Shown one piece after another: positions 27,601 through 35,400 of a DNA stretch of 64,000 nucleotides. The DNA is from Trogon surrucura (lineage: Eukaryota; Chordata; Aves; Trogoniformes; Trogonidae). The first letter of the stretch is position 1, and every line of letters starts with the position of its first letter. A program made the position numbers and the translations under genes. The stretch covers positions 16,792,071 through 16,856,070 of the forward strand of contig CM036631.1 in the NCBI GenBank assembly GCA_020746105.1. The letters run 5' to 3'. Below the pieces are notes generated by a model. The model was not told the DNA's origin, did not search any database, and worked only from the letters and a program-made list of their open reading frames with translations.

Positions 27601-30600
27601 CTTCTGGCTGTATCCCCATTTTATTGTCAAGCAAGATGGAAATTTTAATCCTAATCCCACTTCTTTCTGAATCCCTAGTGCAAAAGCAATGTCTCCTTAC
27701 CCCAGCCCCTTTTCCAGGTAATTAAATAACAACGTCCTAGGAAGGCCGAGCTCACCAAAACACACCAGGTCTCCTGGCCAGGGTGCAGGACTACTGTCTG
27801 TGTCTTTATCTACCATGCCTCTTCTGCATGTAGGTCACGAGGAGGAAGTCGAGCTGAACCACAGCTCTGCTCTGGAAAGCAGAAGCAGAGCCCAGCCTTC
27901 CACCTCCAGGCAGCCAGATCTCTCTACCCCTCGTTGCTACTCATCAGTGAGGAACTGAATTCTCTTTCCTCAGTTTGTTGTCTCTCACTCCCCTCCAGCA
28001 GGCACCATCCTGTGCTTTACCTCCAGCAGTGTGCACACATCACCCTGGCCTGAGAGGAGCACAACTCACCCTCCAGACTTGAAGAAAGACAAATGTGAGC
28101 AAGCACAAGACTCCCAGGTCCTTCGTATTGGGGGGGGTTTCCAACTAAGTGGAAGGAGTGTGGCAGTTTGCTCCTGAGTGCAGAACTCGAGCACTTAGCA
28201 TGTTTTAATCTCACACATGCTTGAGCTGGCTATTTGGAGACCAAGCTATGAAGTCTTGCCATTTACCTTATTCTGATAGGTCCAGTATAAGTAAAAGCCC
28301 TTTGGGTCCACTCGAAGAATCACAGGAGAAGCACTTGCTGTTTCCTGACAAAGAGAAACCACAAACCAAACAACAAAACAGAAAAAAGGAGGTTAGCACC
28401 TTACGTGACTTGGAGAAGCCATCACAGGATGTGAGGTTCCCAGTTCAAATATAGACCCAGCTGGGTGAATAATCCTCTGTTCTATGGAGATGAACTACAG
28501 GGTTTTAGGATATCTCCAGAGTAACCGTGTGAGGCTGTGGAAGCTGTTCTCTGCTGAAACCCAGTTCTCACCTAACACTACACATTTAGCTAGAACAACT
28601 CTCCTGCAGCTTTCTATACAATGAAATAAGATGCTGTTAATTGTTTCATTTCAACTGCCTTCCCTCCAAGGCACCTAACTTCATCCTACGAGCTCCAGAG
28701 GCAGCCCAGGCCAAGCAGAGACAGCACTCATCCACGGCTTCCACCACGCAGGTGTTCATGCCAGTTATCAGGACTCCTCACTGCACTGGACCTCTGATGC
28801 CACAGAGGAGAGGATCATAAGGCCTATCGGCCATTCTAAGAAGGCTTCAGTACCCAGCTACTGAGATGAAACCAGTAACGGAATCGGGGAGTTGCATCTG
28901 CCACTTGGCCCCAGGTTCTTCAGTTCATTACTGAATTCATACTTGGCTCCAGGGCGTATCAGTACTTCCAGGGAGCTCCATTCCCAGATTTAGGATGCTG
29001 CAGTCACAGCAAACTGCCCATGCCACAGCGCTTCTTACGGTCTCCTTTTGCACCCTGCTGCCTCTCTCGCGCTGCACCAGGGACAACACGGAGCTGCACA
29101 GCGCCGTGCCCACGTTCCCTGAGCTCTCGGTCAGTTCCCTCAACAGGAGCCACAAGCCACGAAGAGCACAACAGGCACTGTAGCACCGCTGTCGAGTATT
29201 GGGCCGTGTTTCTTGATTAACCTTATCTCCTGTGAAGCAGCTTTCTTGAAAGCAGGTTGAGGCTGCAATAAGGGCTACCACCCATGTGGTAGGACTTAAC
29301 CTCTTCAGTCTTCTTGGCAGCCCCAGCTTGCTGGGTGCTAAACAGAGCCAAGCAGAGTTGCTCCTTACCCCAAGATCCTGCAACTCACTCAGTAGGACAG
29401 GTCAGAACAGTCCTGCCTGTCAGCTCCTACTGTGCTCTCCCCTAGAAAATACAATACAAATGCTGGAGGAGGTGAAGGCACTATAAAAAAAATAAAATAT
29501 TGCTTTTCTCAAGAAACTGTTGTGTACAGTGAAGGCTCCAGTTACCAACTGTTACCAACAGCACAGACAAGGCAATTCAAACAGTGAGGCAGAAAGACAC
29601 AGGCCCATGACCTCTAAAGAGCATCAATCCTGCAGCCTGGAGCTCTTGCCGTCGTCCTCTGCAGCCTACTCTAACTGTGGAGTGGGAAAGCATGATGAAT
29701 CGGAGCAACGTGACCAGGACAGCCCACTTGTGGAGAAGGCTTTCGTCATCGTTGGAGGTCAAGTCTATAAACTACTTCGTACTTCCAGGCAATCTTTTAG
29801 AAATGTTTACAAATCTGTAAACCTTAGGGAAAAGCCCACACAGGGCTTGAGCTCCCTAACTCCTGTGGTTGCAGCAGCAAATAAATACTTGGTTGGTCTT
29901 TGGGACCCCAACCTTGGGTTTCAAAGGAGCCTAACTACCCCAGGAATTCCCAGCGAAGTACTTAAGAGCTTCAAACTTTTGGGAAAGCTGTCCCCAAGGA
30001 CCGAGCACAGAAAGTCATCAGCAATTTTAAGCAAGTTTGGCTCTTGCTATTCTCAGGAACCAAATCCCTGTTCAAATTCAAAGAGGTCACAGCTGCATTC
30101 TGCAGACTGCGGCCCTGCTGGAAAGAAAGGGAAGGCTGTGCTTTCCACCATGCCCTGGTGCCACCCTCCTGTTTCCGTAGTCCAGTGGAATAACTGCTCA
30201 GCGATATTCCAACCTGTATTCCTCATCCTTTCTGCCAGCTGCACGCTACAACGCTCGCTGCATCCGCGGTGCCGCTGGGCCAGCCCTGCTTAGGCTGCAC
30301 ACAAGCCATCCACCTCCCCCGCACGCGCTGCCTTGGGACTTCAACCTCTCCCAGCTCTACGCCCACCAAAGCGAGCGCTAATCCCTCCTGCGTTGACGCT
30401 GGAGGCTCCTTCTAACGCGTATCATTTGGAGCACCACATCAAATGTTTTCCCCAGATCTCGGTGAATAATCATAGCCTGGCCTGCCCCAGCTTTAATCAA
30501 CTTTCCTGCCCAAGAGCACTTTGTCCTCCAGACTACGGGGATGGGCGGCTGCTGTCCCCCTGCCCAGGTGGGTGGGTATTAAGGGAAATACTCGTTTGCC

Positions 30601-31374
30601 TTCTTGGAAAGTGAGGAGGGGGACTATTACATTCAAATTAACTTCCGCTTTCCCCTCACAATGAAAGGCAAACGAGAGACTGCAAACTGTTTTGAAGGTA
30701 CAGGAGGACACCGAGTTGGAGAGAGCAGCAGCTTTTTGCAGGCGCTGCTCGGCAGCTCAGCCCCACGGCCGGGCAGGCGTGGGAGGACGCGGCTGCCCCT
30801 CGGATCCGCTCCAGCAGCAGGGCCATAAGAGGAAGCAACCTGGAGCCCGGTCTCCCCTCTATCTGCAAAGCACAGCGAGTCCGCTCAGCTCTGGAGTAAA
30901 CCCTGCCCCTCGCAGCCCTGCAGACAAGCCTGAACGCAGCGCACGCCCCCCAGCCCAGCAGTGACCGGCTGGCTCACAAGCAGACAGGACCCCGGGGTCC
31001 TACCCGCGCCCTGCGCGCACAGAGGTGGTGGCACCCTCCGTGACTTCCATCCTCCACAGCAACGAGAGGCACAGAAGGCACATCACCAACCCCTCACACG
31101 CACGCCCTCTGTTTCTGCTCTTCTCTTCTCAGGCCACTCTCCCTGAGCCAGGTGTCACTGCTCTTGGGTACAAAACAGAGCATCCCACCCCCAATACGTG
31201 CTCCCAGCCTGCCCACAAACCCTGACCAGAGCACGGTGCATGCCCTGCCACCGCGCACAGGCGGAGTGAAAACAAAACCCCGGTACTCACGTCGTCCCAT
31301 TTGATGAAGCGCTCGCCCTTGGACAGATACTCCTTCACCTCCGGGGGCTGCAGGACCGGGGTAAGCATTGACAT
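432..31374 (-). CDS. PLCB2: Phospholipase C beta 2 gene, 26 coding exons, 3' end off window
   Basis: Hydrolyses PIP2 to IP3 and diacylglycerol at the plasma membrane, downstream of Galphaq and Gbetagamma; in vertebrates it is used mainly in haematopoietic and taste cells (family knowledge). The 26 exons join in phase to 993 codons without a stop. Order: PH domain about 12-140, EF hands about 145-300, X box about 312-465, acidic X-Y linker about 466-525, Y box about 530-665, C2 about 670-800, Galphaq-binding helices about 805-830, start of the C-terminal coiled coil. Catalytic His327 and His374 and calcium ligands Asn328, Glu357, Asp359 and Glu408 are present at the residue numbers I recall for human PLCB2. 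Assignment to PLCB2 rather than PLCB1, 3 or 4 rests on overall similarity, a linker ending [15 protein letters not shown], and INAFM2 and CCDC9B as neighbours. The distal C-terminal domain is not in the window. No inactivating lesion is seen. Confidence 0.96.
841..1051 (-). CDS. PLCB2: PLCB2 exon 25 (residues 867-937), start of C-terminal coiled coil
   Basis: Contains [40 protein letters not shown] and [13 protein letters not shown]. Human PLCB2 has EPRTASLEELRELK at this place. Charged and helical, ending in a basic stretch RKTQKKR. GCAG acceptor, GTAAAC donor, phase 1 in, phase 2 out. Confidence 0.93.
1052..2706 (-). other. PLCB2: PLCB2 intron 24 with a CR1 fragment
   Basis: Phase 1 on both sides, so no coding exon is missing. 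It holds one antisense CR1 fragment near 1796-1885; the rest shows no recognisable gene or repeat. Confidence 0.7.
1796..1885 (-). mobile_element. CR1 LINE 3' fragment, antisense
   Basis: Starts with ACAGAATCGTTCAGGTTGAA and continues into AAGACCTTTAAGATCACTGAG and CAACCGTGAACC. This is the reverse-complement form of an avian CR1 3' end. Truncated and diverged; no reverse transcriptase part is present. Confidence 0.75.
2707..2803 (-). CDS. PLCB2: PLCB2 exon 24 (residues 835-867), variable linker
   Basis: Encodes [20 protein letters not shown] and [12 protein letters not shown]. Low conservation: only the scattered Ser, Gly and Asn-Gly pattern resembles the human linker after the C2 helices. 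Support comes from the TTTAG acceptor, GTAAAG donor and exact phase fit to exons 23 and 25. Confidence 0.8.
2900..2985 (-). CDS. PLCB2: PLCB2 exon 23 (residues 806-834), Galphaq-binding helices
   Basis: Encodes [20 protein letters not shown] and KLKDGSGE. The L(S/A)NPIKFF turn is the helix-turn-helix that contacts active Galphaq in PLC-beta structures (family knowledge). TAG acceptor, GTAAGT donor, phase 1 in, phase 0 out. Confidence 0.94.
3790..3894 (-). CDS. PLCB2: PLCB2 exon 22 (residues 771-806), end of C2 domain
   Basis: Encodes [20 protein letters not shown] and [18 protein letters not shown] acceptor, GTACGG donor, phase 1 in and out. The [13 protein letters not shown] motif is universal in PLC-beta. 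Confidence 0.96.
4157..4256 (-). CDS. PLCB2: PLCB2 exon 21 (residues 738-771), C2 domain
   Basis: Encodes [20 protein letters not shown] and [16 protein letters not shown] acceptor, GTAAAT donor, phase 0 in, phase 1 out. Matches human LMPELASLRVAVMEEGNKF in pattern. Confidence 0.95.
5352..5516 (-). CDS. PLCB2: PLCB2 exon 20 (residues 683-737), C2 domain
   Basis: Contains [35 protein letters not shown] and [15 protein letters not shown], classic PLC C2 strands. TAG acceptor, GTGATG donor, phase 0 at both ends. Confidence 0.96.
5960..6114 (-). CDS. PLCB2: PLCB2 exon 19 (residues 631-682), end of Y box, GC donor
   Basis: Contains [20 protein letters not shown] and [19 protein letters not shown], then VASTLSVT. 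The donor is GCAAGT, not GT: only splicing ACG|GCAAGT joins in frame to exon 20 (SVT then ILSGQFL, human ITV then ISGQFL). The nearest GT would shift the frame. Confidence 0.94.
7138..7262 (-). CDS. PLCB2: PLCB2 exon 18 (residues 589-631), Y box
   Basis: Contains [40 protein letters not shown] and M. This is the most conserved part of the Y half of the barrel and binds substrate. GCAG acceptor, GTGAGT donor, phase 2 in, phase 1 out. Confidence 0.97.
7684..7768 (-). CDS. PLCB2: PLCB2 exon 17 (residues 561-589), Y box
   Basis: Encodes [20 protein letters not shown] and KFPVQFV plus a split Glu codon. The donor is GTATCC, weak but the only in-frame choice: joined to exon 18 it gives [10 protein letters not shown] as in other PLC-beta proteins. 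Reading on without splicing leaves the family sequence at once. Confidence 0.93.
8652..8748 (-). CDS. PLCB2: PLCB2 exon 16 (residues 529-561), start of Y box
   Basis: Encodes [20 protein letters not shown] and [17 protein letters not shown] acceptor, GTGAGT donor, phase 0 in, phase 1 out. The [14 protein letters not shown] block is the PLC-beta Y-box start. Confidence 0.96.
9480..9568 (-). CDS. PLCB2: PLCB2 exon 15 (residues 499-528), acidic X-Y linker
   Basis: Encodes [20 protein letters not shown] and EIKKMQSDE. The acidic run and [15 protein letters not shown] are landmarks of PLCB2. In the family this linker occludes the active site and is displaced at the membrane. GCAG acceptor, GTACTG donor. 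Confidence 0.95.
10042..10213 (-). CDS. PLCB2: PLCB2 exon 14 (residues 442-499), end of X box and linker
   Basis: Begins [20 protein letters not shown], where the Lys residues belong to the PIP2-binding pocket, then enters the X-Y linker with a basic stretch [12 protein letters not shown] before [17 protein letters not shown] acceptor, GTAGGT donor, phase 0 in, phase 1 out. The linker part differs clearly from the mammalian sequence I recall, as expected for this region. Confidence 0.94.
11603..11687 (-). CDS. PLCB2: PLCB2 exon 13 (residues 413-441), X box
   Basis: Encodes [20 protein letters not shown] and [11 protein letters not shown] acceptor, GTACGT donor, phase 2 in, phase 0 out. Nearly identical to human PLCB2. 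Confidence 0.96.
12069..12151 (-). CDS. PLCB2: PLCB2 exon 12 (residues 386-413), X box
   Basis: Encodes [20 protein letters not shown] and SFENHVD. Glu408 in SFENH is the fourth calcium ligand. TAG acceptor, GTGAGT donor, phase 0 in, phase 2 out. Confidence 0.97.
13214..13258. repeat. Short direct repeat, two copies
   Basis: ACACTCAGGTCATTAGGAA is repeated 26 bases later as ACACTCAGGTCATCAGGAA, one mismatch in 19. It lies in PLCB2 intron 11. No known element is recognised. Confidence 0.7.
13754..13911 (-). CDS. PLCB2: PLCB2 exon 11 (residues 333-385), catalytic X box
   Basis: Contains [12 protein letters not shown] (calcium ligands Glu357 and Asp359) and [12 protein letters not shown] (second catalytic His374). 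CCAG acceptor, GTGTGC donor, phase 1 in, phase 0 out. Confidence 0.97.
14217..14363 (-). CDS. PLCB2: PLCB2 exon 10 (residues 284-333), start of catalytic X box
   Basis: Contains [15 protein letters not shown] and [13 protein letters not shown]. His327 is the first catalytic histidine and Asn328 a calcium ligand (family knowledge). TAG acceptor, GTACGG donor, phase 1 in and out. Just inside the following intron lies a sequence resembling the start of exon 11. Confidence 0.97.
14545..14711 (-). CDS. PLCB2: PLCB2 exon 9 (residues 228-284), EF hands
   Basis: Contains [20 protein letters not shown] and [16 protein letters not shown] acceptor, GTGAGT donor, phase 2 in, phase 1 out. Conserved PLC-beta EF-hand region leading into the catalytic core. 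Confidence 0.96.
15397..15497 (-). CDS. PLCB2: PLCB2 exon 8 (residues 195-228), EF hands
   Basis: Encodes [20 protein letters not shown] then [13 protein letters not shown] and a split His codon. CTCAG acceptor and GTAAGT donor. Matches the human segment with few changes. Confidence 0.95.
15759..15834 (-). CDS. PLCB2: PLCB2 exon 7 (residues 170-194), EF hand
   Basis: Encodes [20 protein letters not shown] and LPKGK. CAG acceptor, GTAAGG donor, phase 2 in and phase 0 out. The [17 protein letters not shown] block is diagnostic for PLC-beta EF hands. Confidence 0.95.
15835..18142 (-). other. PLCB2: PLCB2 intron 6, nothing recognised
   Basis: A 2.3-kb intron bounded by a phase-2 junction. Open frames on both strands are short or overlap in several frames and resemble no family I know. 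Confidence 0.65.
18143..18196 (-). CDS. PLCB2: PLCB2 exon 6 (residues 151-169)
   Basis: Encodes [17 protein letters not shown] with split codons at both ends, CACAG acceptor, GTAAGT donor. Corresponds to the first EF-hand helix (human [16 protein letters not shown]). Confidence 0.94.
18441..18520 (-). CDS. PLCB2: PLCB2 exon 5 (residues 125-150), end of PH domain
   Basis: Encodes [20 protein letters not shown] and YTFLEK plus two bases of the next codon. CAG acceptor, GTGAGT donor, phase 0 in, phase 2 out. Matches the PH to EF-hand junction of PLC-beta. Confidence 0.95.
18619..18759 (-). CDS. PLCB2: PLCB2 exon 4 (residues 78-124), PH domain core
   Basis: Starts [15 protein letters not shown] and contains [19 protein letters not shown], nearly identical to mammalian PLCB2. 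CAG acceptor after a polypyrimidine tract, GTATTG donor, phase 0 at both ends. It lies 98 bases from exon 5 and far (8.2 kb) from exon 3. Confidence 0.96.
18760..26981 (-). other. PLCB2: PLCB2 intron 3, largest intron (8.2 kb)
   Basis: The phase-0 junction IPK to CQKLREV is continuous with the family sequence, so nothing coding is missing. The intron has a very short CR1-like match near 25681 and A-rich tracts near 26392 and 26450. It includes a GC-richer patch around 20630-20770. Its size and position make it a possible site for regulatory elements, but none can be shown from sequence alone. Confidence 0.6.
25681..25702 (-). mobile_element. Very short CR1-like remnant, antisense
   Basis: TCATAGAACGATTCAGGTTG matches the reverse complement of the CR1 terminus for about 22 bases and then diverges. 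It could be chance, but the signature is quite specific in bird genomes. Confidence 0.4.
26982..27050 (-). CDS. PLCB2: PLCB2 exon 3 (residues 55-77), PH domain
   Basis: Encodes [20 protein letters not shown] then IPK, with a TAG acceptor and GTGAGC donor, phase 0 at both ends. The [11 protein letters not shown] block is conserved in PLC-beta enzymes. Confidence 0.95.
27051..28266 (-). other. PLCB2: PLCB2 intron 2, nothing recognised
   Basis: A phase-0 intron of 1.2 kb with an AT-richer centre around 27450-27700. No gene or repeat is recognised. Confidence 0.6.
28267..28344 (-). CDS. PLCB2: PLCB2 exon 2 (residues 29-54), PH domain
   Basis: Encodes [20 protein letters not shown] followed by WTYQNK, flanked by a CAG acceptor and a GTAAAT donor, phase 0 at both ends. 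The [10 protein letters not shown] strand motif is typical of the PLC-beta PH domain. Confidence 0.95.
28345..31290 (-). other. PLCB2: PLCB2 intron 1
   Basis: A 2.9-kb first intron, phase 0. It contains a 257-codon open frame on the plus strand (29520-30293) with no recognisable family and no sign of being a gene. As a first intron near the promoter it may carry control elements, but none can be named. Confidence 0.6.
31291..31374 (-). CDS. PLCB2: PLCB2 exon 1 (residues 1-28), start codon
   Basis: Begins [17 protein letters not shown] and ends KWDD before a GTGAGT donor, phase 0. The first ATG has A at -3 and is preferred over the second ATG two codons later. This is the N-terminal entry to the PH domain; human PLCB2 begins in a very similar way. 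Confidence 0.95.
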
Positions 31375-31494
31375 TCTGCCCCGCAGACGTGCTCCTCAGC
31401 TCCCAGAAGCAACGGCAGCCGCAGAGTTCGCTCCTCCTCAGCCCCCTCGCCTCTATCTCTGCCTCTCACATGGCGGGGCTCTCTGCCATTGCCA

Positions 31495-31545
31495 CGCTTG
31501 GCATCAGAGAGCAAACGGCCTCTTATATCCCAGCCAAATTTAGGA
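31495..31545 (-). promoter_or_regulatory. PLCB2: Putative PLCB2 core promoter
   Basis: On the minus strand a TATA-like GGATATAAGA lies at 31521-31530, about 150 bases upstream of the start codon, preceded by CCTAAATTTGG at about 31533-31543, which is close to a CArG-type box with one extra A/T. A start site near 31495 would give a 5' UTR of about 120 bases. This is inference from motif and spacing only. Confidence 0.4.
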
Positions 31546-32097
31546 GGGGCAGGGGCAGGCAGGCGAGGGCCAGCGAATCTGCATTGTAAATCAACAGCTC
31601 TCCAAGCGAGCTCGCGGGGCGCAACCCAAGGTCGCCCAGAAGCAGCTCACGCCGGGCCGAGATGCCCGTGCGGGCAGTCCCACGCACACGCTGTCTCTCC
31701 AGGAGGGACCTTCTCCTCAGATTTGTACTTGTGAAACGCACGGTTCGTAGCGCTTCCGCAGCTGAACTTCCTTAAATGTTCTCTTTGACAAAGCGCAGGC
31801 ATTGCCAGCCAGCACTCAAACTATTTCAGCAGATGTGGTTACAGAACAGTTCAGGCTTCGGCTACAAGCAGACTGCCCCCTTCATGCGACGGGCCAAATA
31901 TCACGTAAAATAAACTTATTCTTTGGTCTGTACAGACTCCATTTCTGCGGCCACTCGCTGCACTGTCCAGTCTTGAACTCTTTTCCTTTCTCTTACGGGT
32001 TCTTCTGGATGTCACCCTGAGGAGAGACAGAGCAGCAGAGCACATGGCAATTCCACCGACATAAGAAATAAAAACATTGTGCAAAAAAATCTCTAAA

Positions 32098-32415
32098 GCG
32101 CCCTGAAAGGAGGTTGCAGAGAGACTGGGGTTGGTCTGTTCTCCCTAGTGGCGAGTGACAGGACAAGGGGAAATGGCCTCAAGCTGCACAGGGGAGGTTC
32201 AGGGTGGATATTGGGAAGAATTTCTTTACTGAGAGGGTTGTCAGCCATTGGAACAGCCTGACCAGGGAAGGGGTTGAGTCACATCCCTGGAGGGGTTTGA
32301 GAGACGGGTGGGTGTTGTGCTGAGGGACGTGGGTCAGTGGGGTCGATAGGGCTGGGACACAGGTTGGGCTCCACGATCTTGAAGGTCTCTTCCAACTGAA
32401 ACTGTTCTGCGATTC
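32098..32415 (+). mobile_element. CR1 LINE, 3' end
   Basis: Contains GACAGGACAAGGGGAAATGG, AGGTTCAGGGTGGATATTGG, ATTGGAACAGCCTGACCAGG and GTCTCTTCCAACTGAAACTG, ending at GCGATTC. These are the standard 3' landmarks of avian CR1. Truncated copy without coding capacity. Confidence 0.9.
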
Positions 32416-35400
32416 ACAAGAGTCCTGAGGAGCTGCAACATTCTCCAGATTCACTTGGGTCTACTGCAGGTACTGTGGGAACACAGAACCGGAGACGTGT
32501 AAGGTGGGGATGACAAGGATGAAGCTGCAGGGAAGGGACGGGAAGCAGAACAGAAGGTTAATGGGAAACAGGGCAAACCTGAGTCCCCGCTCCTGACCTT
32601 GGAAGGAAGGATTTACGTGTGGGGAGCAGAGGAGAAAAGGGGCTCTGGTGGCTAACAAGGAGCAGCTTAGGACTGACATGGGCAAGGTTAATTTTAGTCA
32701 AACGGGCAGAGCCCCACAATGAATTAGAAGTAACAGTGCTACACTTGCTATAGTGCGACTCTCAGCCGCACAGTGGGAAATCATCCTTGTTGCCTCCCAC
32801 GAAAGTCGAGGTGCGGCACTTGCCACTGCTCAAGAGGGAGAAAATGCTGTCAAAGGTCCCACAGATTCTCTGCGAAGGGCAGACAAAGAAACTCCCGGTG
32901 TGCAGATGGGTTCGTTTTTTCTTTCTTGCCCCTGATCTACCAAGTTTCATACGGCCAGCACTCCAAAGCAGGCTGGAGAGCCGGTGGAAGGCTGACTGAA
33001 GGAATCCTACGGGCACTCTCAAATGTTACTGGCAGGAGAGATTGACTGGATCTGTCCCAAGTGCTCTAGCTGTAGAAACAAAACCAGCAGCAGTTATCAG
33101 GTAGATAAAAAAACCCAACCCAACCAACAACACGAGGCGCAGCAACCAAGGCAGCGGCGGCGCTGTGAGGCTGTGTGGCACTGCACAACAGCGACTTCTA
33201 AGATCCCTGCTTGCAGAAAGACGGTGACGTTAGGGTTAAGGTGAGCTGAAGCTCACTTCCTTTTGCATAACCCAGCCTCCTTATCTTTCATGTCACACTC
33301 CCTGCTCTAGGTGGGAGCTCCTGTCCCTCGAAGGAATAGAGGGCTGATGGAACAGCGACAGAACAAAGCAGCAGTCCTGCCCTCTGCTGAAAGCTCCGAT
33401 ATGGGAGTGGGCAGAAGCAGCAGCACTTTGGGCAGTGTTTGTTCTAAGCACCCTTCACTTTCTTTCTCCTGCAGGCCCATCACCCAGCGTACACTCATCC
33501 CACGTCTCCCTGTTCAGGGCCCTGTGCCTCCTGGGCTTTCCCCCCTTACCTTCACCACTGTGCACGCCACCACCTACTACGAGAGTTCCCATATGCAAAA
33601 ATTTCCCCCTCTTCTTGGAGACTCTTCCTTGTCTCCCTGTCCTACCTGTTCCAGAGGCTCTACCTGGCACAAGGCGCACGCAGAGCAAGGCGGTCAGCAT
33701 CAGCCTGCAGAGATTTTACAGGACTGGGGCTGCAGACAGTGATTTAAGCCCTGCTGGCTGCTAAACCACCTTCACGGGATGGCTTCCGAGTTCTAGCAAA
33801 TTATCTTGTAACCTCAGCCCCAGCCTACCCCCAGTACACACAAGAGCTCTCAGAAACCTTCAGCAGCCCGGTTTCAGGACAATCGCACTTTGGAGTGTGC
33901 AATGCTGTCCTCTAGCGAAGAGCCACGATACCGCACACCCGGCCTCCAGCGCTGGCTTCAAACGCCAGTAATGAATTCACAGCTCAGAAAAACTGAGCTC
34001 ATCCTGCTGCTCCTTTTTCTGTTCTGCCCTCCGAGAATCCCGAAAGGATTAACGACACCATCAGGACCACAAAGGCCAGTATCTTCTCGGCTGAATTGCT
34101 GAGCGTGTGTGTGCCGGGGAGTATTTTGTGTCCTAGTTTGAGCCTGAACCACAAAGCCAGGAATTCGTGACAGTTCTCAGCTGACAGCACGGCTCTTCAA
34201 CTTGACCTCCAGAAGTCAGAGGGCAGCAGACTACAGCACAGAAAGACAAGTGGCCACAGACACCACAATACCATAACAGCATTGAGGTCTGGTATAAAAA
34301 AACCCAACAAACCAAACCCCAAACCCACCTGACCAACCGCCAAGACATGGTTAGATCTACAATTAACTGTTCACTAGGCAGGAATATGCCGCAGGAATAT
34401 GCTGTGCTTACAGCACTCTGATGGCTAAACATGAAAAACAAAACAATAAATCCTTTTCCGACATATTTTTGACTCTTGAGAGTTTTTCCACCAAGGAAAC
34501 ATTCCCTGTCCAAGGCTCTCCTGCAAGACATGCTCTTTATACTGTGCAGACAGTTCACAGGACAGCAAAATGGCTCAAAAAGGGCTTCACTAAATTATGA
34601 CACAAGACATCCCTACCCAGAGCTACCGGCTTTCTGCCCAAGGCTCCTGTGCCAAGGAACAGCAGACCTCTTGCTGTTCTCTCTCAAAACCAGCACCGCT
34701 TTCACTGCCTTCCTCACCCACCCACCCTTGTAACCTCTGCTACGGATCACTTTCCAAGGCAGAGCAAGACAGGGGGGCTGTGCAAGCTTCACTTACCAAG
34801 CTGAAGGAATTAAAAGAACATCCCCAATCTGCCCCCATCTGTTATTGGATTAACAAGAGAGACAGCACCTTCCCACTCGAGAGAGGAGATTTTGAAGCGT
34901 AAGAGGAAAATGGCAGAGAAGAACAGCATGTGACTCCCCGCAGGCTCCAAACAAAAGACTGGAACAGTGCAAAATAAGGCGTATTTCCTCTGAAGAGCAC
35001 ACAGCAGAGCGTGAGAGATCGTCCTCTGTCAAGAGCAGAGGCATTCTCTAGGACAGAAGGCTCAAGCCTTTCAAGGGATTTGCTCAAGGACTTCAGCCAG
35101 GAAGGCAGGATGAATTTAAAGATACCTCTTCCATCCTTTAACCACTGGAGGCAGGCAGAAAGCCCTCATCCATCGCTCCCCTCCCCAGCTCACAGATGTG
35201 AGCAAGGAGACAGCATAAAGTCAAAAAAGCGACACAGCACCAAAAAGAGAAAGTCAGAATTCCTCATGAGGTCTATAACCTGCCTGTAGGAGCCGCACTG
35301 CCGGAGGCAGGCAAGAACCAAAACCAGGCCAGAGCTCAGCCAAGGGACTGAACAGCATCACGGCAGTGAATTAGGATTTTGGAGTTGCACAAGCTAACCA

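Noticed and set aside
432..31374. Assignment of the large gene to PLCB3
   Set aside because: The catalytic core is shared by all PLC-beta genes, but linker landmarks, numbering and the INAFM2 and CCDC9B neighbours point to PLCB2.
33100..33135. CCCAACC/CCAACAA tracts here and near 34297 as telomere-like repeats
   Set aside because: They are irregular A/C-rich runs, not repeats of the CCCTAA unit.
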